From: DSSM01 sp964484125 | GTDB lineage: Bacteria; Bacteroidota; Ignavibacteria; Tepidaquicellales; Tepidaquicellaceae | NCBI GenBank assembly: GCA_964484125.1 | Contig: CAZAEK010000001.1 | Coordinates: 124,001 to 188,000 of the forward strand | Direction of reading: 5' to 3' | Length of the DNA: 64,000 nt | Part shown: positions 54,626 through 63,429 of the stretch, one piece after another | Position numbering within the stretch: the first letter of the stretch is position 1 | Layout: each line of letters begins with the position of its first letter | Program-made: the position numbers and the translations under genes | The notes under the pieces: model-generated | What the model was told of the DNA's origin: nothing | What the model saw: the letters and a program-made list of their open reading frames with translations, nothing else | The model's database searches: none

Positions 54626-55056
54626 TGATAAAATTTTCTTCTACAACTACAGACCTTATCTTTGATGTTCAGGATTTCACAGGACGTAAAGTTCGTCACA
54701 TTACTCCTGTATCAATATTAATTGATAATACATATTCTGCAGGTGATATTGAGGTATTTAAGAATCTGGTTTTTAAGGCAAAATACCTTAAAGGATTAAA
54801 GAATATTTCACTCAAAGATATTTCATCACAGAATATTGATACAAAAACCGCAAATGAAAAAATTGTAAATGAAATTACAAGGGAGATTAATAACCTGACA
54901 ACACTTATCAGAGAAATCATTTCTAAAATCCCGAAAGTTTTGCAGGATGATTTTGAAATCAACTTTTTTCAGATGGATAATAATTCCCTTATGAAATATT
55001 ATGAACTTATTGAGGACTTATCAATGTTTAAAGAATATTTCAATGCGAACTCTTAG
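54625..55056 (+). CDS. Small protein of unknown function after secA
   Basis: A 143-residue cytoplasmic protein starting at the ATG that overlaps the secA stop (TAATG), so it is translationally coupled. The N-terminal half is mixed beta (LIFDVQDFTGRKVRHITPVSILID); residues about 75-140 are predicted helical (ETANEKIVNEITREINNLTTLIREI-like). No family recognised. It ends in a 17-base tail-to-tail overlap with the minus-strand activase gene. Confidence 0.6.
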   Translation: MIKFSSTTTDLIFDVQDFTGRKVRHITPVSILIDNTYSAGDIEVFKNLVFKAKYLKGLKNISLKDISSQNIDTKTANEKIVNEITREINNLTTLIREIISKIPKVLQDDFEINFFQMDNNSLMKYYELIEDLSMFKEYFNANS

Positions 55057-58000
55057 CTCTCTTTTTTTGTATTATCAGTTGATGTAATTTTTCAGCTTGC
55101 ATTAAAAATATTTCAATCCTCGATTGAGTAATCTGTGGAAACGGATTTCCGTCAGATTCAACATATAGAAATGGGAGACTTTTCAGTGATTCAGGATAGC
55201 CGTTTCGATGAATTTTTCCAAATTTGTATTTACCTTCAAGTGTCATTTCTCTGTTCAGTATTGCCTCTGAAAGTCTGCTCGGAACACAATTAAAAGGACC
55301 TATTGAAATTACTCCGCAGCTCTCGTCAAGTATTTCTCTTAATGCAAGACCAGTTGTAAGAATTGTTTCGCCTAATAACTCTTCTGATATTAATTCTTTT
55401 GCATAATTAATCGTCTTATCAACATCTATTAAATGCGGTAATACCATTCCGGATTTTGAAAGAATATTCTTGACTTTCTTTTCGATTGCTTTCTGGTATT
55501 TCTCTTTAATAACATACTTTAATTTTAGAGGATTTTCTTCATCTCCCTCTTTAACAATGCCTTTTCTAAGCAAGTAATTACTGTAATAAACGTACTCTGT
55601 TATAGGAGCAGTTTTGACTACAAAACCTTTACTATGAAGTGTCTTAATAAGATCCCCTCTTGAGAATTCTTCCCTGCGTACATAAATTTCTCCAATTAAA
55701 GAAATAACTTTAGCTTCTTCTATTGGTGTTGTTAATTCAATACCTGAAAATACATTAGCTGATTTTTCTAGTTGCAGATAAATATTTTTTGTATTCCCTG
55801 TCTCTATAGATTTGATTATTTTATCCCATTCTGCTTCAATTATTTCCAATCCTGTTTCTTTATCTTTTGCAAGTGCAAGTATTACACTTTCAATATCATG
55901 AATAACATCCGCAATCATCATTGCTAACCATGCCAGCATAAACAAATCATCACCAAAATCACTGAATGCATTTTCATCGTTCATTGTCAAAACACCTACA
56001 TTGTCAATATTCATTTCACTAATTATGTCTTTCAGCATAATATGATATTGACCTTGCCTGCATGGTCCGTATCCATGAGGCATAAAAAACAACGTGATTA
56101 AATCTTTATTTTTTTTATTTTTCAGGTGTTCTATCAGAGAACCGGTTGTCAATATAAACGGAAGGCATTCCTTACAGGTAGTTTGTCCCCTGCCGTGCTG
56201 AAGTGTATTGAAGGAAGGAACAGGCATTGGATAAGCATTCATTCCGAAATGCCTGAATGTTGCGGCAAAAGCACTCGTGCTGAATCTGCCCATAGATGGA
56301 ATAAGAATTTCAATATTGCGTGAAGTAATATTATGAGATACATTATCAGCATCTATTACTGTAATTTGTGAATCGTTATATTTTACTTCTAATAATTTAT
56401 TCTTTTCTTTTAGTTTTTTCCCGTCCCTGTATTTATTAATTTCTATATAATTTCTTATAATGTCAATTGCAGCATCAATTCTTGTATCAATTCCAACATC
56501 AGCCGAATGGCTATCAAGCTCTAATGTAAGTGAAGGTTTATTACCCATAATGCTTCTGAAATATGGGATAATAAATGAATCAGGTCCGCATGAATAATTT
56601 GTAATAAATACGCCAAATAATTTCGGATGCTTTTCAACAAATCTTGCCGCTGGTAATATCTGATTGCCTGTGTACCAGTACATATTTTCATAAGCTTCAA
56701 ATCCATCTACAGGCAACATATCATGCGGTATTATTTTGATATTTTTCGAAGCAAACTTATGTGGAATGTTCAGGTTTGCTTCCTTTGCGAAGGAATTATA
56801 TGCCCTCCCAAATAATACAATACCAAATTCAACAGAATCATCTTCAATTTCTTTTAAAAATTTCTTCCCGTGCTCATATAGTCTTTCATAAATCAATCTC
56901 ATTTCATTAGAAGCAAAATCATAGGCAATATCAGATTCCTGTCTCGATTTTCCGAGTTTACGTGCAACTGAATAAAATGCTTTTTTAATTTCTTTTTCAC
57001 TTTTACTGAAGTCAATCACAGGAGATAATAATTCCGGTAGTTTTTCATCTGAAAAAGCAGATTTCAGGAAATATTGCTCACCCTGTACAAAAACGCAAAG
57101 TCTGTTATATTGCGAACCATTCTTCGAATGCATTTGCGTTATATGAGGTAAGAAAATATAATCAGGTTTTTTAGTTAACAAATTATAGAATAAACCGTGC
57201 GATATTTCTGCCGGATAACAATATGAAGTTCTCATTTTATCAGTACCGCGTGAATCAACATTATCAGATAAAACAACTTCGTATCCAAGTTTATTGAAAT
57301 AATTGAAGAATAAAGGATAAATTGAATTAGTAAGAAAACTTTTATTTATTCCTATAGTTTTCTTTGTTGATTCAATGTTTTTACTATCTGAAGAATAAAA
57401 AATTAAATCCCTTCTAATCTTAACAAAATCATTCTCAGCAGGATTTGTAATTATATTAAGTCGCTGGTTATAGTACTTATTACATGCTCCGCCAAAAGGA
57501 TATTTTTTACCTTCAATTTCTATCAATGCTATACTGCATTTCCTGTCGCATTTTTCCTTTCCCCCTGAACAAATGAATTCAGATGAATAAATAAATTCCC
57601 TATTAATCAATTTATCAAGTGAAAATTCCTGTTTTTCAAGTAATCCAAGCTCTATCCTGTTTTTAATCTCAAGAGCAACTCCGTAAGCACCCATTAATCC
57701 CGGTTCAGGTGGAATAATTATTTCTTTTCCGATAAGGTTTGCCATAGCATAAGGTATAGCTTTGTTATAACATACTCCGCCTTGCATAAGTATTTTTTTA
57801 CCAACCTGTCTGTTACCTTTAACTCTATTCACATAATTTAAACATATTGAATATACAAGACCTGCAACAATATCTTCTTTTGGAAGTCCCTCCTGAGATG
57901 CGGTTTTTATATCACTTGAAATGAATGCCGCACACTGGTCGTTAAAATTTATCGGTCTAGCGGATTTGAATGCAATATCTGCAATTTCCTTATACCCTAT

Positions 58001-59338
58001 ATCAAGCGATTCCTTTGCTGACTCTTCAATAAAAGAACCTGTTCCTGCCGAGCATGCTTCATTCATTGCATAATCACTTGCAACTCCATTAGTAAGAAAT
58101 GTGTATTTTGCATCCTGTCCGCCGATTTCGAAAATTGTATCCACGTCCTTGTCGAAAAATGCAGCAGCAACAGCGTGGGCAATTATCTCATTTACAATTC
58201 CCTTTGTCAGTGAATATAATGCTGCTATTTGTCTCCCCGAACCAGTTGTTCCAAGTCCGATTATCTTTACAGGAACAGTTAATTTCTCCTTAATTGATTT
58301 ATAACATTCTATTGTCGCATTAATCGGATTACCATTTGTTCTAAGATATTCTGAAGCAATTATCGAACAATCACTGACTTTAATAATAACTGCCTTAGTT
58401 GTTGTAGAACCTACATCAAGTCCAATAATACATTCATCTCCGGGATTCACAAAACCTTTTTTAGACTCACTGAATTTTACCAAACCTTCTGCCTCTGAAA
58501 GTGGTTTCAGAAAATTAAATACCGTAGAATTTTTTACTATTACGTTCTCCCCGGAATATGAACTACCGGTATTAAAAGCATAAATTGCAGCGCCAATTGC
58601 TTCAAGATATTCCGAATTTTCTGTAACTGTAACATTTTTGTATCTTTGTCTTATAAAACTTATTACATTGTAATTCTGCGATACACCACCTGTTACTAAA
58701 AGTCTTTCACATTTTGTTTTTGAAATTAATTCAATTGCTTTATCTGCAATCATATTTGCAAGACCAGATACAACGTTTTCCTTTTTTATACCTTTATTAA
58801 GTGCATGAGTACAATCACTTTTACAAAATACACTGCATCTCCCTGATACAAGATACGGTTCAGATTTCTCAGATATTTTAACTGCTTCATCAACCTGAAT
58901 ATTCATCCTGCTGATTTGCTGCAAGAAGAACTCGCCGGTTCCAGAGGCACATTTATTACCCGCAAAAGTGTCCTGAATATGGCCATTTTCATCAAGTGTA
59001 TATACTATGAAATTTTCTCCTCCTAATGAAGCTATTGTATCATATTTCCCGTCATATCCTAAATATTTTATTGCATATTCAATTGCCTCAGCTTCAGAAA
59101 TTGAAGAAACAGATAATAAGTTTTTAAATTTTCTTCCTGTTACAGCCAGATAAATATTATTATCTTTCAGATTCCTGAAGAAATTATCAAGCATTTCTCT
59201 CGGATTACCGTTGTGAACATAAGTTTCTTTTGATATAATTTCAATTTCATTATTATCTTTTTTTAATAATTTTACTGCTCTTATAGTAGAGGCGCCAATG
59301 CAAATTCCTAAGGCAATATTTTTAATATTTTCTTTCAT
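55040..59338 (-). CDS. Fused 2-hydroxyacyl-CoA dehydratase activase/reductase-like protein (BadF/HgdC plus DUF2229/HgdB-like)
   Basis: A 1432-residue cytoplasmic protein. Two ASKHA ATPase-activase domains of the BcrAD/BadFG/HgdC type come first: residues about 8-280 (CASGTGEFF, GRCSVFCKSDC) and about 305-575 (IGLDVGSTTTKAV, EACSAGTGSFIEESA, DQCAAF), each with the paired cysteines of a bridging Fe-S cluster. Then DUF2229 and HgdB-like regions (about 650-1300) with SCGPDSF, CKECLPF and GPCRQGQY cysteines. Such proteins drive ATP-dependent low-potential electron transfer; double-cubane-cluster reductases are relatives. The first activase domain has the glycine-rich loop GICIGAST, weaker than the usual DxGST. 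Starts 17 bases inside hpnE. Substrate unknown; oxygen-sensitive chemistry implied. Confidence 0.85.
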   Translation of the reverse strand: MKENIKNIALGICIGASTIRAVKLLKKDNNEIEIISKETYVHNGNPREMLDNFFRNLKDNNIYLAVTGRKFKNLLSVSSISEAEAIEYAIKYLGYDGKYDTIASLGGENFIVYTLDENGHIQDTFAGNKCASGTGEFFLQQISRMNIQVDEAVKISEKSEPYLVSGRCSVFCKSDCTHALNKGIKKENVVSGLANMIADKAIELISKTKCERLLVTGGVSQNYNVISFIRQRYKNVTVTENSEYLEAIGAAIYAFNTGSSYSGENVIVKNSTVFNFLKPLSEAEGLVKFSESKKGFVNPGDECIIGLDVGSTTTKAVIIKVSDCSIIASEYLRTNGNPINATIECYKSIKEKLTVPVKIIGLGTTGSGRQIAALYSLTKGIVNEIIAHAVAAAFFDKDVDTIFEIGGQDAKYTFLTNGVASDYAMNEACSAGTGSFIEESAKESLDIGYKEIADIAFKSARPINFNDQCAAFISSDIKTASQEGLPKEDIVAGLVYSICLNYVNRVKGNRQVGKKILMQGGVCYNKAIPYAMANLIGKEIIIPPEPGLMGAYGVALEIKNRIELGLLEKQEFSLDKLINREFIYSSEFICSGGKEKCDRKCSIALIEIEGKKYPFGGACNKYYNQRLNIITNPAENDFVKIRRDLIFYSSDSKNIESTKKTIGINKSFLTNSIYPLFFNYFNKLGYEVVLSDNVDSRGTDKMRTSYCYPAEISHGLFYNLLTKKPDYIFLPHITQMHSKNGSQYNRLCVFVQGEQYFLKSAFSDEKLPELLSPVIDFSKSEKEIKKAFYSVARKLGKSRQESDIAYDFASNEMRLIYERLYEHGKKFLKEIEDDSVEFGIVLFGRAYNSFAKEANLNIPHKFASKNIKIIPHDMLPVDGFEAYENMYWYTGNQILPAARFVEKHPKLFGVFITNYSCGPDSFIIPYFRSIMGNKPSLTLELDSHSADVGIDTRIDAAIDIIRNYIEINKYRDGKKLKEKNKLLEVKYNDSQITVIDADNVSHNITSRNIEILIPSMGRFSTSAFAATFRHFGMNAYPMPVPSFNTLQHGRGQTTCKECLPFILTTGSLIEHLKNKKNKDLITLFFMPHGYGPCRQGQYHIMLKDIISEMNIDNVGVLTMNDENAFSDFGDDLFMLAWLAMMIADVIHDIESVILALAKDKETGLEIIEAEWDKIIKSIETGNTKNIYLQLEKSANVFSGIELTTPIEEAKVISLIGEIYVRREEFSRGDLIKTLHSKGFVVKTAPITEYVYYSNYLLRKGIVKEGDEENPLKLKYVIKEKYQKAIEKKVKNILSKSGMVLPHLIDVDKTINYAKELISEELLGETILTTGLALREILDESCGVISIGPFNCVPSRLSEAILNREMTLEGKYKFGKIHRNGYPESLKSLPFLYVESDGNPFPQITQSRIEIFLMQAEKLHQLIIQKKRAKSSH

Positions 59339-60668
59339 CAATTAATTTTGAACAGATTCTGCCGCTTCTTACAGCGCTTTCAATTGTTGAAGGAAATCCA
59401 GTATCAGTCCAATCTCCTGCAAAATATAAGTTATCAAATTTTGATTTATTTCCGGGACGTAATTTATCTGAGCTGGTATCGGCAATAAATGTTGCTCTTT
59501 TCTCTTTTATTATTTTATAGTTTTCTATTAACGGGAATGAAAATTCTTTCAATGTTTTTATTAAGTCAGAGATACAAATTCCGAATATTTCTTCTTTTGT
59601 GCATTCGGCTAATATTTTACCGCTAATGGGACTTTTTATATTATCTGTACCGCTAATTACAACTGAAAAATGATTATCGGATTCCCTGAAAGCCCAGTCA
59701 ATTGTTGTATCAAGAAATCCTACCATAGGTTGTTCGTCTTTAAATATTTCTCTTATAATCTCATCACCGGAGGTAAAAATATGTATTGTAATAATTGATG
59801 ATGGTTTTAAATATTTTCCGTTAAATCCGAAAACATTTGTGAATTCATTTGCTTTCCAGAAAGGTACTGCAAGAATATAAGCATCACCTTCGATTTTATT
59901 ACCATTGATATCCTGCAAATAACTGACTTTGTTTCCTGAGGTCTGGACTGAAACAATTCGGTCAGAAAGGTGTAACTTAACACTTTTTTCACGGAAATAT
60001 TTCTGTGCAGATTCAATGAAAATATTATGCAGAGAATCCATTGGAATAATCAGATTAAGATTTCCTTTATCATTAAATGCCTCTTCAATAACTTTTGAAA
60101 ATATTTTTGTATTTATATTTTCTGTCGTTGTATTAAATATCGAAACTGAAAGTGGCTTCCAGAAATATTCAATTGCATTATTCGTCTGATTTGTATTTTC
60201 AAGGAGTTCTTTCAGATTATCTGATTCTAAAAATTTATTCGTTCTGTACCGGCATGCATAAATTACCTTTAAAATAGAAAATATATCATTAATGTCAAGT
60301 TTCTTATATTTAAAAAATGCTTTTATTAGTCCCGCCGAACCGGGGATTCCCCTGCAATCGAGTTCATAATTTTCTTTATTCTCATCGTAAAATTTTACAT
60401 AAAGATTGTCATTCATAAATATTTTATCTTTTGTTCCGAGTAATTCAAGTAATTTCAGTGTCTCTTTATACCAACCTGCAAATATATGTTTACCGTTATC
60501 ATAAACTCTGTTTGTAATTTTATCGAAATAGCTGAAAGTCCTTCCACCTAATTTTGGAGTAGATTCGTACAACTCAACTTCATAACCCATTTCATTTAAA
60601 AATACGGAAGCCGATATCCCAGCAAGACCACCTCCGGCAATTATTACCTTTCCGTTTTTTTTAATCAT
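59322..60668 (-). CDS. hpnE: Hydroxysqualene dehydroxylase HpnE
   Basis: FAD-dependent amine-oxidase-fold enzyme that reduces hydroxysqualene to squalene. 448 residues: dinucleotide motif IIAGGGLAGISASVFLNEMGY (about 9-29, in parts), RTFSYFD, and C-terminal FAD segment NLYFAGDWTDTGFPSTIESAVRSG (about 415-440, in parts). Directly follows hpnD (1-base overlap) and overlaps the activase gene. The set hpnCDE makes squalene from two farnesyl diphosphates. Phytoene-desaturase-like alternative is less likely because of the two synthase neighbours. Confidence 0.88.
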   Translation of the reverse strand: MIKKNGKVIIAGGGLAGISASVFLNEMGYEVELYESTPKLGGRTFSYFDKITNRVYDNGKHIFAGWYKETLKLLELLGTKDKIFMNDNLYVKFYDENKENYELDCRGIPGSAGLIKAFFKYKKLDINDIFSILKVIYACRYRTNKFLESDNLKELLENTNQTNNAIEYFWKPLSVSIFNTTTENINTKIFSKVIEEAFNDKGNLNLIIPMDSLHNIFIESAQKYFREKSVKLHLSDRIVSVQTSGNKVSYLQDINGNKIEGDAYILAVPFWKANEFTNVFGFNGKYLKPSSIITIHIFTSGDEIIREIFKDEQPMVGFLDTTIDWAFRESDNHFSVVISGTDNIKSPISGKILAECTKEEIFGICISDLIKTLKEFSFPLIENYKIIKEKRATFIADTSSDKLRPGNKSKFDNLYFAGDWTDTGFPSTIESAVRSGRICSKLIDERKY

Positions 60669-61564
60669 CAGATTGATTCAGTAGTTGGTATTATCCTGTT
60701 ATCTTTTAAATTATACAATAATTTATATTTGAAAAAGACTCCGTATGCTATTAAAAATTTCCTGAACTTTGATATCCGTGCAGTATATTGGAAAACATTA
60801 AAATTAATTCTTTCAATTTTTAGTAATATTGAATAATAAATATGCTGCATAATTCTCGCTGCGAAAAGCATGCCTTTATCCTCTTTTTCAAGATAATTAT
60901 TTGCAGTCTCATAAAAACCTTTAGCAACCGATGTTTCGTATTTCATTAACTCAATAAATGAGTTATTAAATTGATTCTCAAGCAATTGTTGCTCTGAATA
61001 ATTGAATCTTCTCATATCTTCAGCAGGTAGATAAATCCTACCAAGAGCCAGATCTTTTCTCACATCCCGAAGAATATTGGTTAACTGAAGTGCTATTCCT
61101 AAGTTTTCTGCAAATAGTTTTGTCTTTTCATTATTATAACCAAATACTTCAATACTCATTAATCCGACTGAAGATGCCGCTTTGTAACAGTAGTCAATAA
61201 GTTCATCTTTTGTCTCATATCGCGGTTTTTCCAGATCCATTTGCATCCCGTCAAGTAAATCATAAAACGGTTTATGGGGAATATTAAACCTTTTTATAAT
61301 TTTATAAAGATTATTAAGTATATCTGGTCCGGGTTTTCCTTCAAGTGTTTGCGATAAACTTTCCCTCCATCTTTTAATGCAACTCAGTCTGTCTTCTAAA
61401 GGGACAGAGATGTCATCTACAATATCATCAGATTTCCTGCAAAAAGAATAAATAATTTTCATTGCTTCTATTTTCTCCTTAGGGAGAAAATAATTTGAAT
61501 AGGAAAAATTACTTTTCTTTGTAAGTTTGTTTATATCTTCGATATTTATCTTTTCACTTTGCAC
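60668..61564 (-). CDS. hpnD: Presqualene diphosphate synthase HpnD
   Basis: Squalene/phytoene-synthase-family enzyme that joins two farnesyl diphosphates. 298 residues; aspartate-rich motifs KSDDIVDDIS (about 42-51) and LTNILRDVRKDLALGRIYLP (about 160-179, in parts). It begins at GTG (61564), 19 bases inside hpnC, and ends one base into hpnE. HpnD versus HpnC assignment is based on order and motif resemblance. Confidence 0.87.
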   Translation of the reverse strand: MQSEKINIEDINKLTKKSNFSYSNYFLPKEKIEAMKIIYSFCRKSDDIVDDISVPLEDRLSCIKRWRESLSQTLEGKPGPDILNNLYKIIKRFNIPHKPFYDLLDGMQMDLEKPRYETKDELIDYCYKAASSVGLMSIEVFGYNNEKTKLFAENLGIALQLTNILRDVRKDLALGRIYLPAEDMRRFNYSEQQLLENQFNNSFIELMKYETSVAKGFYETANNYLEKEDKGMLFAARIMQHIYYSILLKIERINFNVFQYTARISKFRKFLIAYGVFFKYKLLYNLKDNRIIPTTESI

Positions 61565-62418
61565 AGGAAAGATTTTATGAATAGAAAAATTTTTTCTAAA
61601 TTTGTAAATTTAACCCTGTAATTTAAAACATCAAAGTCAATTTCTTCTATCTTTTTTAAAACTCCTGTTCCCCCAAAGTATATTGCTTTTAATTCAAATT
61701 TCAAACGTCCTTCAAGCATATTTACCAGTTCTTTCCCTTCTTTATACAATTGCATTGTTCTTTTACATAATTCTTCAATCATTTTCCTGAAGTTTTCATT
61801 GTATAACCGAATTTTTAAATCTTCGTAAGTATAGTTAAATTCTTTCATAAATTGCCTTGGTATATATATTCTGCCGGTTTTAAGATCCTGTGATATATCC
61901 TGCCAGAAATTAGTCAATTGTAATGCGGTGCATATTTTGTCAGATAGTTCAAAATGTTTTTTATTTAATTCAGGATTAAAACCGTTAACATACAACATCA
62001 GATGTCCGATAGGATTTGCTGAATTCTCTGAATAATCAAGCAAGCTCTTGAAATCCTCATGAATTTCATTTCTTACATCAAACTTAAATGCTTTAAGGAG
62101 ATTTGTTAACTCATTAACAGGTATTTTTAATTCTATAAGAGTATCTTTGATTGCTGTAAATATTGCATCGTATTTAATACTTTCATATTCAGTAATATCA
62201 TTTTTAAGTATATTTTCATATTCGTCCAGTAAATTTAATTTCTCCCTTTGAGTCATTGAATTCGAATCGGCAATATCATCAGCTTCCCTTGCAAAAGAAT
62301 AAATGGCATAAATATATTTTCTCTTTGCCTTCGGTACAAGAAACGATGCTACAGGAAAATTTTCATAGTGATTTTTTGCTATTCTTTCGCAATATTTATA
62401 TGCAGTTACAGTTTCCAT
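61546..62418 (-). CDS. hpnC: Hydroxysqualene synthase HpnC
   Basis: Second squalene/phytoene-synthase-family member; converts presqualene diphosphate to hydroxysqualene. About 290 residues from the ATG at 62418 (METVTAYKYCERIAKNHYENFPVAS); a TTG 18 bases upstream is less likely. Motifs YSFAREADDIADS (about 46-58) and LTNFWQDISQDLKTGRIYIP (about 165). First gene of the hpnCDE operon, 78 bases from the divergent epimerase gene. No squalene-hopene cyclase lies in the window, so the end product is not known. Confidence 0.88.
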   Translation of the reverse strand: METVTAYKYCERIAKNHYENFPVASFLVPKAKRKYIYAIYSFAREADDIADSNSMTQREKLNLLDEYENILKNDITEYESIKYDAIFTAIKDTLIELKIPVNELTNLLKAFKFDVRNEIHEDFKSLLDYSENSANPIGHLMLYVNGFNPELNKKHFELSDKICTALQLTNFWQDISQDLKTGRIYIPRQFMKEFNYTYEDLKIRLYNENFRKMIEELCKRTMQLYKEGKELVNMLEGRLKFELKAIYFGGTGVLKKIEEIDFDVLNYRVKFTNLEKIFLFIKSFLCKVKR

Positions 62419-62496
62419 AGTACGTAAAGATAACAATACAAAAGTAAATTAAAAACTCTTTATGTAATTTATTCCGCATTAAATTATTATTATATT

Positions 62497-63429
62497 ATGT
62501 TTATGAAAAAACAAATTGCGATAAACGGCGGAACTGGTATGCTCGGCAGAAGAATTACCGACGCACTGGTCTTAAATGGATTTGATGTTTTATTATTTTC
62601 CCGCAACCCTTTAAAATATAAAGATACAATTGATAATAATGTATCCTTTCTTAAATTTGATACTTCCACTACCACTGATGAACTTTCAGAAGTGATAAAT
62701 AAATGTTATGGAGTAATAAATCTCGCAGGTGCTTCCATAGCAGGAAAGAGGTGGAGCAGTGAATATAAAAAGGAACTTTATGACAGCAGGATTTTCCCCA
62801 CTAAAAAAATTGCTGAAGCAATTACAAACTCAGAGCACAAACCTGAATTTTTTATCAATGCATCCGCAACAGGTATTTATGGTAACAGAGGAGACGAGAT
62901 TCTAACTGAAGAATCATCTTTAGGTAATGACTTTTTGGCAAATCTTTGCAAAGACTGGGAATCCGAAGCAATGAAAGCCAGAAATCACACAAGGACAATT
63001 ACAATCAGAATTGGAGTTGTGCTCGACAAAAAAGGCGGGGCTCTCGAGAAATTGATTTTACCTTTCAGGTTTTTTGCAGGCGGACCACTCGGAAACGGCA
63101 AACAATATCTTCCATGGATACATATTGAGGATTTAGTTCAGTCATTTTTATTCGTTATAAATAATCAGAATTTATCCGGTCCCGTTATTTCATCAACTCC
63201 TGAACCTTCACGAAATTCAGAATTTGCTAAAGCAATCGGAAAAATTTTATCTCGTCCTTCATTTCTTCCGGCTCCTGCATTTGGGTTGAAATTTATCCTT
63301 GGCGAATTTGCTGAATTTCTTCTCTCAAGCCAGAGAACTAAACCTCAGAAATTAATGGAATCAGGTTTTCAATTCAAATATCCTGATGCTTATTCTGCCT
63401 TAAATTCATTACTCAATGCTGATAAGTAA
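62497..63429 (+). CDS. TIGR01777/YfcH-family SDR epimerase-like protein
   Basis: A 310-residue Rossmann protein with NGGTGMLGRRI (about 8-18), GVINLAGASIAGKRWSSEYK (about 75-94), INASATGIYGNRGDE and the DUF1731 C-terminal segment (PAFGLKFILGEFAEFLLSSQRTKP, in parts). Family role unknown; often near cell envelope genes. Two ATGs (62497, 62503) are possible. Divergent from hpnC. Overlaps the next gene by 14 bases. Confidence 0.88.
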   Translation: MFMKKQIAINGGTGMLGRRITDALVLNGFDVLLFSRNPLKYKDTIDNNVSFLKFDTSTTTDELSEVINKCYGVINLAGASIAGKRWSSEYKKELYDSRIFPTKKIAEAITNSEHKPEFFINASATGIYGNRGDEILTEESSLGNDFLANLCKDWESEAMKARNHTRTITIRIGVVLDKKGGALEKLILPFRFFAGGPLGNGKQYLPWIHIEDLVQSFLFVINNQNLSGPVISSTPEPSRNSEFAKAIGKILSRPSFLPAPAFGLKFILGEFAEFLLSSQRTKPQKLMESGFQFKYPDAYSALNSLLNADK

